The notes: generated from the letters alone by a model not told the origin. A DNA stretch of 64,000 nucleotides from Amaurobius ferox (GCA_951213105.1 OX578136.1:73970730-74034729), one strand, 5' to 3'. Counted from the stretch's first letter, positions 35,598 through 47,347 are shown. A program made the numbers and translations.

Positions 35598-35680
35598 ATG
35601 GGTGATTCTGTGCTCTCAATCGAAAATTCGCTTTCGCCCAATAATCCTATTCTTCGTTGGTTGTTGGACGCTGACAACAG
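35598..35680 (+). CDS. Candidate first coding exon, uncertain
   Basis: An ATG in good context (AAAATGG) opens 27 codons beginning MGDSVLSIENSLSPNN and continuing to LLDADN, ending at a perfect donor CAG|GTAAGT in phase 2. I found no downstream partner exon, and no recognised family. Alternatives are a leader exon of gene B (3.6 kb downstream, with a Penelope-like element in between) or chance. A minus-strand frame 35507-35698 overlaps it and has less support. Confidence 0.25.
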
Positions 35681-35689
35681 GTAAGTTCG

Positions 35690-37129
35690 TACTTTCAATA
35701 TTTGCCTTAATATTTTTATTCATTTATAAATTGTTACCACAAACAAAGATTAATCTTTTCATATAAGAATTATCAATATATGTGGAACTCAAATCGATAC
35801 TCAATTTCTGGTGTAAATGTATGAGATCGAGATAAAAGTACGCTTATTACGCGCTATAAAATAAGAAAATACGTATGCGTATTTTTACGCACCAATTTTG
35901 TAAAGAAAAAAGAATGAAAAACTTTTTTAGAATAGCAAAAACATTTGAAAACTCATTTCATAATGTTTATAAGGTATATTAATTGTGCTATCAAATATAT
36001 AATGTATTTTGTTTATTAACACAAATAAAGAGCATAGTGCATTTCTTTTTTTATACAAAGCACAATAAATTTAATAAATACCTGGAAATCGGAGAGTAAT
36101 TGTACATTTATTAAAAATTACTCCTCTGAAAAGTAAAATACTCCTTCAAATCAAGTAAGGGAGTATTTTTACTCTCCTGGAAAAATTCTAGCTCGATCTC
36201 TGTGCATACATATTCCATGTTTCTTTGCGTCCATTCGCATCAAACAGTATTAGAGTGAAAATGAGAGTCGCTTTTATTTATAAGTAGTTTTTTTGGAAAT
36301 GTACATGATTTTTTGCGTTAAAATTTTATAAGTTGGCAACAGTTTGGTCATTCCGAAGCATTAGATAAATTGGCCAGAATTTAGATTAATCCATACTATT
36401 TATATGCATTTCACTTTCATAACGAATTTCAAAACTGTCAATTTTAGGTAATTACTTTACGACTTTCCTTGTTTCCGGAATTATCCTAATTCTTCATAGA
36501 AAATAAAGAAAATCGTGAAATTCGAACAATTAGTGTTTTAATTAATCATGAGAATTAGATACAGTTTTATACATTTAGTTTTGTTTTTGCATAACTACAC
36601 ATAAAATTTAATAGCCATATACAGTGATGCTCAATAAAATTACATCACTTGCAAATTCCTATGACTTTGTTGGAGAAAATATGGACAGTAACACATTTAA
36701 AGTGTTTAATATTGATGAATGCATTCAAGACGAGGAAGTGCAGTAATATAGAAACATTATTTAGTTATATCCGTGTGTGAAATATTCCAAAATGATGTAG
36801 AATATGTCACATTCTTATTATATTAAATATTTAATAATAAAAAGCTTTTCATAAATAAGAAAAATATTATTTTTAATTTTCGAGATAACATGCGGAGTAA
36901 TGACTATTGCACTATAATAATGGCTAGAGGAAAATGATAATTGAAATTTTCATATAAGGATCAATGCACTGAAAATAGGATGCAACGCTATATCAAACAT
37001 TTATTTTGAAAATATTGAATTTTTCGGAGTGGTGAAATTTTCTTAACACCTCTATAAGAATATGTTTTTAAGTTATCTTAGCTATCCCTCACATATTTCG
37101 TTTAGAACAATCTGATTAAGCACACAACT
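35690..37129. other. Gene-free AT-rich stretch
   Basis: No supported gene, RNA or element was found. Confidence 0.4.
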
Positions 37130-37174
37130 TTGATAGAAGGTCTTTCATTACACCTCTTATAAGACGTACAAAAT

Positions 37175-37210
37175 CCAGAGCTCTTTCGAGCGTTAATACG
37201 CTCATCAGTG
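37175..37210 (-). ncRNA. Hammerhead ribozyme-like motif of the Penelope-like element
   Basis: On the minus strand CACTGATGAGCGT, a 4-nt loop and ACGCTCGAAAGAGCTC place the two core boxes CTGATGA and GAAA around a perfect 6-bp hairpin (GAGCGT/ACGCTC). Hammerhead motifs are known in Penelope-like elements. The hairpin overlaps the first core box by two bases, and stems I and III and the cleavage site are not resolved, so activity is uncertain. Confidence 0.45.
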
Positions 37211-37535
37211 GCTACATGGAAAGTAAAAAGGATCGTTCATATATAGACCAGTCAAGATGACAAATTTGCATAAATACAATTAGTAAATGAACATACAATT
37301 ATCTAAGGAAAAATACACAAAACACATAAAATATTTTTAAAGGATTCAAAAACGACTATATCTCAAGAAAAGTACAATTAAAAATGCTATTTTATTACAG
37401 GAATGCAAATTCAGAAAGGACAGTGAAGCCCAATCCTCATGAGTATGACGTCAAAGATAACTATGGAGAGACTTGAATTGCATAGAGTCGAGAATGAGTA
37501 GCCACGCATAACTTAAAATTTGAACGGGGTCAAAA

Positions 37536-38111
37536 TTACAAATCGATGCACAGTAGATATAAAATAAAAAAGGATTCAAAAAGGAGAATATTACGGAGGT
37601 TATTACAACGCATTAAAGGGAAAGTTTTTTCAAACATCGGCAGAAAATTATCATAAACAAAATAATGAGTAAGGGCCGTAGAAAGTTTACCACCTTTGAC
37701 ATCCCGAGCGTGTTCTGCTAAACGGATGCCAACATTGCGTTTGGTACTGCCAATATAAAATGTATAGTCACCATCGGTAGACAACAGGGGAACCACATAC
37801 ACCCCAGCATAGCTTTTAAAGTCATCCATATCCCCAAGTTTATCAGAACGAATACGGTTAAATAAAGTAGTAATATTAGAGTGAGCAGGCTTGAAATCAA
37901 ATTCATGACAGAACTGAATAAAGGGACGGAAAATCTTAGGATGGTAAGGAACACTAGATTTATGGACTAAACGATCTTTTATAGCAACAAGTTTAGTGTC
38001 AAATTGAGTAAATTTATGGCGAACAGGGGCGAAAATCTTATATATAAACTCAAAAGAATAGGCAGCCCTGTGGCCAAGATTAAAAATAAAATTTTTAGAA
38101 TAATCTGTGTT
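37536..38111 (-). pseudogene. Penelope-like GIY-YIG endonuclease domain fragment
   Basis: The frame is open for 191 codons after a TAG at 38114-38112, with no start of its own, so it is a truncated C-terminus. The first ~95 residues form a linker (for example SKNFIFNLGHRAAYSFEF and VPYHPKIFRPFIQFCHEF). From about 37829 the GIY-YIG domain follows. GVYVVPLLS fills the GIY position and YTFYIGSTKRN the YIG position with the following T-K-R; IRLAEHARD supplies the conserved Arg and His. These domains nick DNA for Penelope-like retrotransposition. It ends at TAG, 37538-37536, after a hydrophobic FFILYLLCIDL tail. With no reverse transcriptase it is non-functional. Confidence 0.8.
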
Positions 38112-39099
38112 CTAATTATACAATTTACAAAAAATTATATCCAATTATAGTTTTCTATATAATGTACCTTCACATAAAATTCCATAAAGTTATCTTCATC
38201 CATTCTTGAGTTATTCCCTACTTAATTGATTTAAAGTCCATAGATTAACTCATTTTGTCTCACGTGCGCCAATGAGTTCTCAGAAAGTCTTATGAATAGA
38301 ATTTCTGTGTTTCTGACACTTGAATATCTCTTGTTAAGAGTTTTTTGACTTGGAAAACGTTGAGTCTTTTTAAAGAAAAGAACTGACTTTCCCTTCCAGC
38401 AAAAAAAGCTTAACATTTTTTACAGTATTAGACGAATTATCTGAAATTTAAAATGTTCATGGCATTATTTCTTATGAAAAACAATGGCAATTCTCAGATA
38501 AATTGTAGTAGTGTAGTTTATTTTAAACCTAAGATATATCGAATATGTTATTAGAGATTGATTTAGAAAATAATGGCTCAAATTTTAATGTGACATTTAC
38601 TTATTTATTGTTAATCTCTACTAATAGAAATTGGTAAAACACATTTTGAATTTTAACGTTGGCAAAAATTGTCGCAAAAATAAAATAATCCATACGTACA
38701 GAAAGAAGCTTTAAACAAATAGTTTTATCAAAGAGTTATGTTATTACTTAAATTATTTAATATTTTCCTGTATATGTAAAAGTCTCACTGAACTACCTGG
38801 ACAATATTCCAACATCTTCTAGTGGACTCTATATAAATTTATCCTGAAGAAATGGTAGGTCATGAAATAATTCTGAAATTACATGCCTTGCTAAAATTCG
38901 TTATTGAAATGTTAAGATAAATAATAAAATTGATGAATATTAAAATTATTATGATACATAATAATTTTATAGTCTGTTTAGTGAAGAGTTCGGCACTCTG
39001 GCGTTCGGGGTCAACATAAATAATATTTGAGATAAACAATAAATTAGGAAAATTCCAACAGATTACCCCCAGAAAAAAGTGACAAATTAATCTGTCAGA
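38112..39099. other. Region upstream of gene B
   Basis: No coding exon. CTATATAAATTT at 38829 is a TATA-like sequence, but there is no good donor downstream of it, so I could not define a gene B promoter or leader exon here. Confidence 0.3.
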
Positions 39100-39207
39100 T
39101 TATTTTTAAGACATGAAAACAAAATATTATTTTTAAGACATGAAAACAAAATGTTATTTTTAAGACATGAAAACAAAATGTTATTTTTAAGACATGAAAA
39201 CAAAGTA
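39100..39207. repeat. 27-bp minisatellite, four copies
   Basis: TTATTTTTAAGACATGAAAA plus CAAAATG repeats four times (39100, 39127, 39154, 39181), ending 47 bp before the inferred splice acceptor of gene B. Reads as FCFHVLKIT repeats on the minus strand, a shadow. Confidence 0.9.
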
Positions 39208-39259
39208 TTTTCAATATTATTTGGCTAAATCTTTTTATGTTTTTCTCTACGTAGACAGG

Positions 39260-39468
39260 ATGAATCTTTGGAGATTCTACCACATGATGAAATTATTCCT
39301 GCTGTTGGCGTGCTGTTTGTTCCAGCAAACAATTGCTGGGTTGTTTCTTACCAAAGACTTGGTGTTACTAACCCTATTAGGAAATATACTGAAGCCGAGA
39401 TTTGTTCCTTTGCCTATTCCCTTTCCCCTTCCCATCAAGTTCAGCAAGCATACCCACAAAGCCTATCC
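39260..39468 (+). CDS. Gene B, coding exon 1: secreted P-[IL]-P-motif peptide
   Basis: An acceptor TTTTTCTCTACGTAG ends at 39254, five bases before this ATG, mirroring genes A and C. The exon encodes 69 residues plus two bases. Residues 1-27 (MNLWRFYHMMKLFLLLACCL then FQQTIAG) form a signal peptide; starts at Met9 or Met10 (39284, 39287) are also possible. A hydrophobic stretch LVLLTLLGNIL leads into KPRFVPLPIPFPLPIKF, nearly the same as gene C, and then SKHTHKAYP. The donor is CC|GTAAGT, phase 2, identical in sequence and position to gene C. Exon 2 is 41738-42059; the whole protein is 176 aa. A longer frame back to 39194 would begin inside the intron. No known domain; I infer an extracellular product. 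Confidence 0.8.
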
Positions 39469-39494
39469 GTAAGTTCTTATACTTATCTATAATA

Positions 39495-39817
39495 CAAGGT
39501 AGGATCAAAAAGTTCGGAGACTGCGCTGATAACTCCAACCCTGATTGGTGGAGAGTGGAACTATTTTACCGTGGCGTAGAGGCACATGTGACGCGAGATG
39601 TGAAAAAGAAGAAGAAGGTTCTTCAAACGCCATTTCCGTTTTCGACGAACGCGAACGACTGCAGTTCACTGATGCGCATTGTCTGGAAAAACACCTGTTT
39701 CTTCCTTTTCACATCTCGCGTCACATGTGCCTCTAGGTCACGGCAAAATAATTCCCCTCTCCTCCAATCAGGGTTAGAGATATCAGCACAGTCTCCGAAC
39801 TTTTTGATCCTACCTTG
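39495..39817. mobile_element. MITE with ~115-bp terminal inverted repeats
   Basis: The left arm begins CAAGGTAGGATCAAAAAGTT. The right arm, read inward, begins with the same bases, and both run on through CCCTGATTGG and AGGCACATGTGACGCGAGAT. The length is 323 bp. It looks like a non-autonomous DNA transposon; the target duplication is not clear. It lies 26 bp after the gene B donor, and the open frames at 39402-39878, 39545 and 39623 come from it. Confidence 0.8.
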
Positions 39818-39859
39818 CATATATCTTATGTATGGTATATTACGAGGGAAAACATTATT

Positions 39860-40330
39860 ACTTTCTCTTCGTATATAGTATAATATATATGGAAATTATT
39901 GTGGTGGTCTCGAAAATTCGAATTTTTTGTCGACGGATATACAGGTTTTGCACGTCTCTGAACTCGACTCGAACCCTTTTGCACATTGGACGGGTGTGTG
40001 CATGTGGGTATATATATGCGTATGTGTCACTATTTGTGGACACAATATTACAAAATCTACGCCAGCAAATCAAGTGAAACTTAGTATCAAAATCTATTCA
40101 TATTTTAACTCTGTTTATAAATGCTGTCGAAGATTCGGAAGCTCAAGATTTTCGAATGATAAATTCAAAATGATGCTTTTAAAAATCTGGACAGTTAATC
40201 ATCTTACATAATGAAAGAAGATATCTATGTATGTGTTCTGGGTAGTTTGTAGCAGGAAATCGAAGTGTCGTACGGCCATTGAATTTAGTACACAAATACT
40301 TCAGAACCCGTGAAGGTGCATTTAGGAGAT
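39860..40330 (+). mobile_element. Diverged Helentron-like family I copy
   Basis: It starts ACTTTCTCTTCG, then GGTCTCGAAAATTCG, TCGACGGATATACAGG, a short GT-rich part and CTCGACTCGAACCC. It directly precedes the better preserved copy at 40339 within the gene B intron. The 3' tail is not recognisable. Confidence 0.5.
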
Positions 40331-40338
40331 ATTTTTTT

Positions 40339-41045
40339 ACTTTCCCTGCAATACATAGTAATGTATAAGGAAAGTATTGGAATCATACCAAAAATCGCAA
40401 CTCGAGTTTTCGACGGATCTACACGTTTTGAGACCTCTATAACACGAAAAAATTAATTTTAGCCTGACGTCTGTCTGTGTGTTTGTCTGTCTGTGTGTCT
40501 GTCTGACTGTCTGTCTGTGTGTCTGTCTGTGCAATGTATGTATCCACTCTTACTCAAGAACTAAGAGACCAAATTTCATAAAATTTGGTAGGTAAGTCAC
40601 TTGTGTGTCACCATGGTGCCGATTAGTTTTTGGTATAATTCCTGATAAAAGAACCCGCCTATTTTTGCGTAATGGCCCGCAAAAATCGTTAAAATATAAA
40701 ATAAAAAACTGCGTATGCTCAAATATATCAATTACATACTTGTTTTATACGTAATTTTTAACGATCAAAAGAATAAGACTAACTCCATTACACTAGGTCT
40801 AGCCGTTCTCAAGATAATTTAGTTTTTGGCATTTTCACTATGCCACCTTTGAAAATAAGTCCAGTTACCCAATGAAAACAAAAATTGAATTAAAAGTGCA
40901 AATTCAGTGTAATTTAAAATAATTGTGGCTATTATTTAAAGCAATTAAACTCAACTCAAGTTAATGAGTTATTGAAGAAATAACGAGAACGTGAATATGA
41001 GTCTGCAGGGAAAGTCATGTGCTGCCCACATCAAATTTTTTTTTA
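40339..41045 (+). mobile_element. Helentron-like family I copy with altered subterminal repeats
   Basis: The 5' arm is ACTTTCCCTGCA (40339-40350) and the 3' arm TGCAGGGAAAGT (41004-41015), an exact inverted pair that differs from the CCTTATATA pair in other copies. The rest keeps TATAAGGAAAGTATTGG, CTCGAGTTTTCGACGG, a long GTCT/GTGT microsatellite (40470-40530), ACTCAAGAACTAAG and the tail GTCATGTG-TGCCCACATCA. It lies in the gene B intron. Confidence 0.75.
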
Positions 41046-41233
41046 ATTCGAAATCAATTTTTAGTAATTTAATGTTTCAGAATTTTCACACAAATCGGTT
41101 CCTTAGTAACCGAAAGTATTATCACAGACTTTCCATATTACACCATCGCAAAGATCAAAAAACAATTTTTCCAACGATTTTCAAATCAAATCCAGGACAG
41201 CTAATTCATATTTATTTATCTTTTTAAAAATAT

Positions 41234-41433
41234 ATCGAAATTGGCATTTTTTGGTTATATAATACTCTAGTTATATTGAAATTGGCATTTTTTGGTTATA
41301 TAATACTCTAGTTATATCGAAATTGGCATTTTTTGGTTATATAATACTCTAGTTATATCGAAATTGGCATTTTTTGGTTATATAATACTCAAGTTATATC
41401 GAAATTGGCATTTTTTGGTTATATAATACTCTA
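41234..41433. repeat. 41-bp minisatellite, nearly five copies
   Basis: The unit ATTGGCATTTTTTGGTTATA plus TAATACTCTAGTTATATCGAA repeats at 41240, 41281, 41322, 41363 and 41404. It is in the gene B intron, about 300 bp before exon 2. Confidence 0.9.
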
Positions 41434-41737
41434 CTTTTCTCTAGTTTGTATCTAATTTCATAATTATTTTATCAAAGATCTTTTCAAAGTACTTTTCTTA
41501 TCAAGGCTTTTATTTTAATGAATAGTTGAAATTCCATTTCATATTTTCTCTAATTTATGTCCCATTTTATATATATATATTCTGGTTTGTATCCAATTTC
41601 ATATTTTTATTGTTTGCTTCCCATTTTATATTTTTCTCTAATTTATATCTAATTTCATTATTTTCTATAGTTTGCTTCTCATTTCATCTGTGTTTTTAAT
41701 AATAATAATATAATAATCTTCATAATATTTATTTTAG

Positions 41738-42059
41738 CGTTCCTATACATAGCCACTCACTATCTGCCCATCAGGTTGGAAACGCTGCTCTGCCTTACGA
41801 TTTAGGTGCCGGTCATCAGAACTTGCATGGACAATATGAACTGTCTGATGCCTCTCATCTTTCTGCTGGGCACGAAACTATCCATCAGTTACCTCAAACT
41901 TCTCATAACTTTGTCGGACATCTGGGAGACGAAACAGAACTCATTCACGATAGCTCCAACCAAGTGGAAACCATCCAAGATATAGATACAATAGGAGGTT
42001 TTGACCTGCTCACTGACCTAGATGAACTAGGCGGCAGTCAAGATTGGTGGTCACCATGA
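41738..42059 (+). CDS. Gene B, coding exon 2 (C-terminal)
   Basis: The acceptor ATAATATTTATTTTAG ends at 41737; the first base completes the Pro codon and 106 further codons run to TGA at 42057-42059. The start VPIHSHSLSAHQ lines up with VHIHEPPMVYAH of gene C across the same phase-2 intron. The exon holds 11 histidines, mostly in its first two thirds (GHQNLHGQYELSD, SAGHETIHQLP). It then turns acidic (TIQDIDTIGGFDLLTDLDEL) and ends GGSQDWWSP. Low complexity and the absence of cysteine suggest an extended or disordered, metal- or pH-responsive tail; that is inference. AATAAA lies 228 bp downstream. Confidence 0.8.
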
Positions 42060-42286
42060 TTTGTTCCAATGTAAATAGCATCTTCAGCCAATTATTTTTG
42101 TTTCGTATAAGTTCAAAAGGTGTCCAGTCATGTAATGTGGATAACATCTTCTTCAATCAATCATTTTCGTTTTGTATAATTAAAAGCTGAATAAGTGCCC
42201 CCTTCATGTAATGGCTTCTGTTCATATATCACGAAGCATATAGCATTTGCATTTGAATTCTAATTTTACTCGAATACAATTAGATT

Positions 42287-42292
42287 AATAAA
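42287..42292 (+). terminator. Polyadenylation signal of gene B
   Basis: AATAAA (in TTAATAAACATC), 228 bp after the gene B stop, is well placed for cleavage at about 42305-42320. Confidence 0.6.
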
Positions 42293-42560
42293 CATCTATA
42301 AGATACCACGTGATATGTAATTTATCAGATATATTATTGCAAGATCGTGCTCTCCTTACAGATAACAGCTTCTATTACTCTAAATTTGAAAGAGTGCCTA
42401 TTCACTCAAAAAGAGTGAATAGTCACTCCAGAACGAACTTGAAAATGAGCCAGTTTCTGCAATTTTATAAAATATTTTTTTTTTATATCACACAAATCGT
42501 AACTCCATTTATTATCCTTACAGTTATGAAAATTTTATCTCTGATAAAAATGTATTCCTG

Positions 42561-42605
<45 letters not shown>

Positions 42606-43779
42606 TATCCTATTTTCATCTAATTAATTTTCATTATCGAGCACGCTTTTGTAAATTATTATTATAAATCACTATTAATTTTATTAAAAATTTTATTTTC
42701 TTATATTACACAAATTAAAATTCCATTTGTTGTTTTTCATTTATGGAATTTTAAAATTCAAAATTCTATTTTCAACAAGAAAATAAAACACCTAAGAAAA
42801 TAAAACACGCTTCAAAATAGATTGGAAAATAAATCTTGTGTTTTATCACCATGAAGTTCCACTATTTTATAAAGATTTATGAACTAAAATTTACAGCAAA
42901 TGTAACAAATATTTTTAACGGTGTAAAATTATAAAAATGTGCCAATTACCTATTTGACCCCAAGGATCAAATCGTTTACCAAAATCGGATACCTGTTTAA
43001 ATCAAAGTAAAAACTGTTGAAATTTAATAACTCAACTTTTATTCTACATAAATAATTTAAAAAAAAACATAAATTTATGGTATTTTATGTAACGTCCTCA
43101 TTATTAATACACGTGAAAACTCTCATAAAAAACAATAAGAGTAAATTGCGGTGAACATCAAATTAATAATAAATAGTTCATTTCAGGTTGCAAAACTCAT
43201 AAATAAAATACAACTCATCTCTGCATTACTACAAAATTCCCCAATTGCGGTGAATTTTAATGTAGCGCAGAATAATGAATGAATGAATGTAGTAATGGAT
43301 TTTACGAACTGAATTCGGTAGTCAGAACAGACTCACAGGAACTATCCGATATGAACTCCCTGTCTCGCGAAAACATGACATCGTTGAGTCTATACTCTAC
43401 GTACAAGTTTATCTATTAGATTTAATTTATAGATAATTAAATATAGAATTATATTTACCAACTGATTCTCTGTAGTAGATTTGTTGAAAAGTCAGTCCAA
43501 AAGTAAGGTAAACTTCATAACTTTTTTTTGTCAAAAATATTTCACTGAATTTCTACAAATATTAAATGGCTCTATGTCACTGATCTAAATAATTTAAAAC
43601 TTTAATGCAATATATTTTGAAAGAAATCGTCACATCGCAGGCCCACTTTAGCCTAAAACAGTGGCACCCGCATACCCTATTTTATCTATTTTATCCCCTT
43701 TGCATTATTATCAAAAACCTAAATGTCAAATGCTATTTTACATCTTTATTTGTTTTCATTATCAAACACAATTTTGTAT
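42293..43779. other. Gene-free AT-rich stretch with an (AT)n run
   Basis: A pure (AT)n microsatellite lies at about 42563-42602. No supported gene. The open frames at 42310 and 43605 are low-complexity. Confidence 0.5.
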
Positions 43780-44175
43780 ATAGTGTAACTGCATTTTATG
43801 ATACTTTTAATTTTCCTAGTGTGACAATATTTTCAATTGTGATTATTCTATCATAATTGGGAACATTTCAGTGAATTTGTTCAAGAATCTTATGTATTCC
43901 TTATTTTGTAAATAATACGAATATAACTGCATTTTGTGATACATTGCTTTTCCCAAGTGTGATTAATCTATCATAATTAGGAACATATCAGTGAAATTGT
44001 TCAAGAGTCTTGTGTATTTCTTATTTGTTAATAGTGTGACTGCATTTTATGATGCATTATTTTTTCCTAGTGTGACAATCTTTTAATGTGTGATTAATCT
44101 GTCAAAATTATGAATATTTCAGTGGAATTATTCAAGAGTCTTGTGTATTTCTTGTGTTGTAAATAAAATAAATAT
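43780..44175. repeat. Three degenerate tandem copies, ~113-138 bp
   Basis: Units contain TAACTGCATTTTATGATAC, CCTAGTGTGAC, a GATTAATCTATCATAATT segment, CAGTGAATTTGTTCAAGA and TCTTGTGTATTTCTT, at about 43787, 43925 and 44038. Confidence 0.65.
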
Positions 44176-46496
44176 CAAGTTAGAAATATTTTGTGGCATG
44201 TATTGATTTTATATTTCTTTTCTGTGAATTGGACAGATACTATTATCCATCCATTTGATATAAGTCTAAATATAAAAAGGAATTTTATGAAACATTCTTC
44301 ATGGAAACAAGCGGCGTGCACGAATCTTAGGAAAAACTGAAATTGGCATTCCCGGAGCCAAAAATAAATATTCTTACTGACCCCCACCCCCTGCTGAATC
44401 CAAAATTTGATTCTAAATCCACATTAGTCGTCCTCTAAGCTCTATTTATAATCAATTTTTAGAAATAGATATTTCAATAAAAAATTTAGCAAAAAAAAAA
44501 ATAGATAAATTCTTTGCCACCAATAAAATCTGACATATAGTACATGACTTTTCCTACAAAAAAAAATTCTGATATTTTGGTACATGAAGAAGTTCAGCTT
44601 TATTTTAACTCAAACCAATAAGTGTATTGTAGTTACCAATTAAAATGAGCCATATCATATTTTATGGAAATCACCTCACTCTTTCGAGATAATATCTCGC
44701 TCTCTGTGAGGGAAATGAAATTTCTATAATCTCGAGAACAGATTTTGAAAACTCTTGAACAATAGTGTCCATTTATTTCTGAATAAAATACTTACAAAAC
44801 AATTCAATGATAGCGAACATATTAAATTTTTAGAATTTAATAAATTTGAAAAAAGCTGCTTGAGGTTATAATATTATTAATTATTATTAAAACTATCAGC
44901 TATATGCCGTATGTAGAAATTTTCAAACTTATTTTAAGTTTAAAAAAATTCTCTAGAATTTGTGCCGTAAAATTTGATGGCTAAAATTCTAAAGATATTT
45001 TGTAAAATTTGCAGTTTAAAACGCTATTAAAATACTGTAAATGTTTACATCACTGGTAAAGTTAGAGTAAAAATATATGTCAAAGAAAAGCAGAATTCAA
45101 ATGCTATCAACTATTGTAAAATGCACAGTAAAAAATGTTGGCAAAATAACATCTAAAAATGCGATAAAAGTGATACTATTTCCTTTGTAATATTTACAAT
45201 AAATAACACTGTAAAAATACAACAGAAAGTGTAGTAGAATTTTAGAGAAGTACTGTAAAATTTACAGAAAAAATTTAGGGTGCCACAATTGTCAGTAACC
45301 TTTGTTTTAAAATTAACAAGCTTTTTAGTGTACTTGCAATGTTACTTCGTGCATCAATATTTCACTTAAAAATAGTCCTTTAGCAAAATTTAATAGCTAA
45401 AATTCTAAGGAATTTTTTTAAAACTTGCAGCACGAAACGCTATTAAAATACTGTAAAATGCTTACAGCACTGATAAAAATGCACAGTAAAAAATGTTGGC
45501 GAAATTACAGCTAAAAATGCCGTAAAAATGATATTTCCTTTGTAATAATTACAATAAATAAAGCTGTAAAAATACAACAAAACGTGTGGTAGAATTTTAC
45601 ATAAGTACTGTAAAATTTACAGAAAATAATTCAGACGCCACAATTGCCAGAAACGTTTGCTTTAAAATTAACAGCACTTTTACTTGTGCATGCAATGTTA
45701 CTTCGTATATTAATATTTGACTTAAAAATAGTCTTTTAGCAAAATTTAATAGCTGAAATTCTAAATAAGTTTTGTAACATTTGCAGTATAAAACGCTGTT
45801 AAAATACTGTAAAATGCACTGGTAAACTTTAGAGTAAAAACATGTAAAAAAAGGCAAAAAAAATACTATCAACTATTGTAAAATGCACAATAAAAATGTT
45901 GAAAAAATTACAGCTAAAATGCCTCAAAAATGATATTTCCTCTATAATATTTAAAATAAATAACTCTGTAAAAATATAGCAAAAAGTGTAGTAGAATTTT
46001 ACAGAAGTACTGTAAAATTCACAGAAAAAATGGCGGCTGCCACAATTGCCAATAACTTTTTAAAATTAACAGAACTTTTTTTCCAGTGTGCATGCAATGT
46101 TACTTTACATCAATATTTCACTTAAAATTGTGTTTTAGTAAAAATTAATAACTAAAATTCTAAATAATTTTTGTAATGTTTACAGTTTAAAACGCTGTTA
46201 AAATATTGTAAAATATTTACAGCACTGGTAAAATTTAGAGTAAAAACATATGTAAAAAAAAGTTAAAACCAAATATTATCAACTATTGTAAAATGCACAT
46301 TAAAAAATGTTAGCAAAATTGCAGCTAAAAATGCCGCAAAAATTATTGTTCTTTTGTAATATTTGCAATAAATAAAGCTGTAAAAATACAGCAAAAAGTG
46401 TAGTAGAACTTTACAAAAGTACTGTAAAATTTACAGAAAAAATTTCAGGTGCCACAATTGCTAATAACTTTTTCCTTAAAATTAACAGCACTTTTT

Positions 46497-47347
46497 ACTT
46501 TCCTTATATACATAATGTATAAGGAAAGTATTGTGACGGGGTCGAAAATTCGAATTCGAGTTTTCGACGGGAGAGCACGTTTCAAGCATCCCTGATCACG
46601 AATCAAACATTTTTGAAGTGATGTCTGTGTGTGTGTATGTGTGTGTGTGTGAAAGTATGTGTGTGTGTCAGTGAGCCTGTGGAGACGATAACTGACGAAC
46701 GAATGGACCGATTCGAACCAAATTTGGGACAAAAATCACAATCCGTAAACACTGGAAGCCTATTGCTTTTATATGCAATCGAATGTTAAGAACCCCCTAA
46801 ATTTTCGAATGTAATTTTGAAAAAATCGTCAAAAAATCAAAACCACTAAAAAAGTTATGCAAATAGACATTTCTTATGTAATTTTTCATTAGAAAACGAT
46901 TGACATAAATTTTAGAACGCTAACATAAACCAGTCTCGAGATATTGTACAATTTTTCAAAAAAATTATCAAAAGGTCATAAAATAAAAATATTTCCTATT
47001 GAGAAACATGTTCACTTTTCATATGTAATACCATGTGATAAATTGGGTTACATCATTCTCGTGGAACTAGCTCATTCCATTCATGAAAAAATATACTTTT
47101 AGTAATACTTTTGTGTTTGAACGCCAATAGTCATTTATCTGCTGTAAGAATAACTTATTTCTTAGTGCATAACGCTTGGCGAGATTTTGGCGACGAATTT
47201 GGCGGAATATCGCCAACTTGGCGACTTTTTGAAATGCTGCCAAATTAACGAAAATCTCGCCAAATGGATAAAAATGACGACTAATTGTCGAAAATTTATT
47301 ATCTTGGAAAGAATATTAGTATCTACTATAAGAAAAACCTACTTTTT
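46497..47347 (+). mobile_element. Helentron-like family I copy lacking its 3' tail
   Basis: The 5' end is typical (ACTTTCCTTATATACATAATG, TATAAGGAAAGTATTGTGAC, GTCGAAAATTCGAATTCG) and the GT core is present. It stops at AAAAACCTACTTTTT, where the next copy begins, so the AAGGAAAGTCATGTG tail is absent. Open frame 46445-46732 is the reverse shadow of its 5' part. Confidence 0.8.

Larger units (their letters stand above)
37130..38111 (-). mobile_element. Penelope-like retroelement, 5'-truncated
   Basis: It carries the C-terminal linker and GIY-YIG endonuclease of a Penelope-like element, then a ~325-bp non-coding part and a hammerhead-like motif near the 3' end. The reverse transcriptase is missing, as expected for a truncated insertion. 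The right end on the minus strand (about 37130) is approximate and no target duplication was established. Confidence 0.75.

Noticed and set aside
38825..38860. TATA-like sequence as the gene B promoter
   Set aside because: No initiator or usable donor follows, and gene B's acceptor implies a spliced leader from elsewhere.
39402..39878. 158-codon open frame
   Set aside because: It runs through the inverted-repeat MITE and out of gene B's exon in another frame.
40437..40534. GTCT/GTGT-rich tract considered as a CRISPR-like or regulatory array
   Set aside because: It is the microsatellite core of a Helentron-like copy, with no unique spacers.
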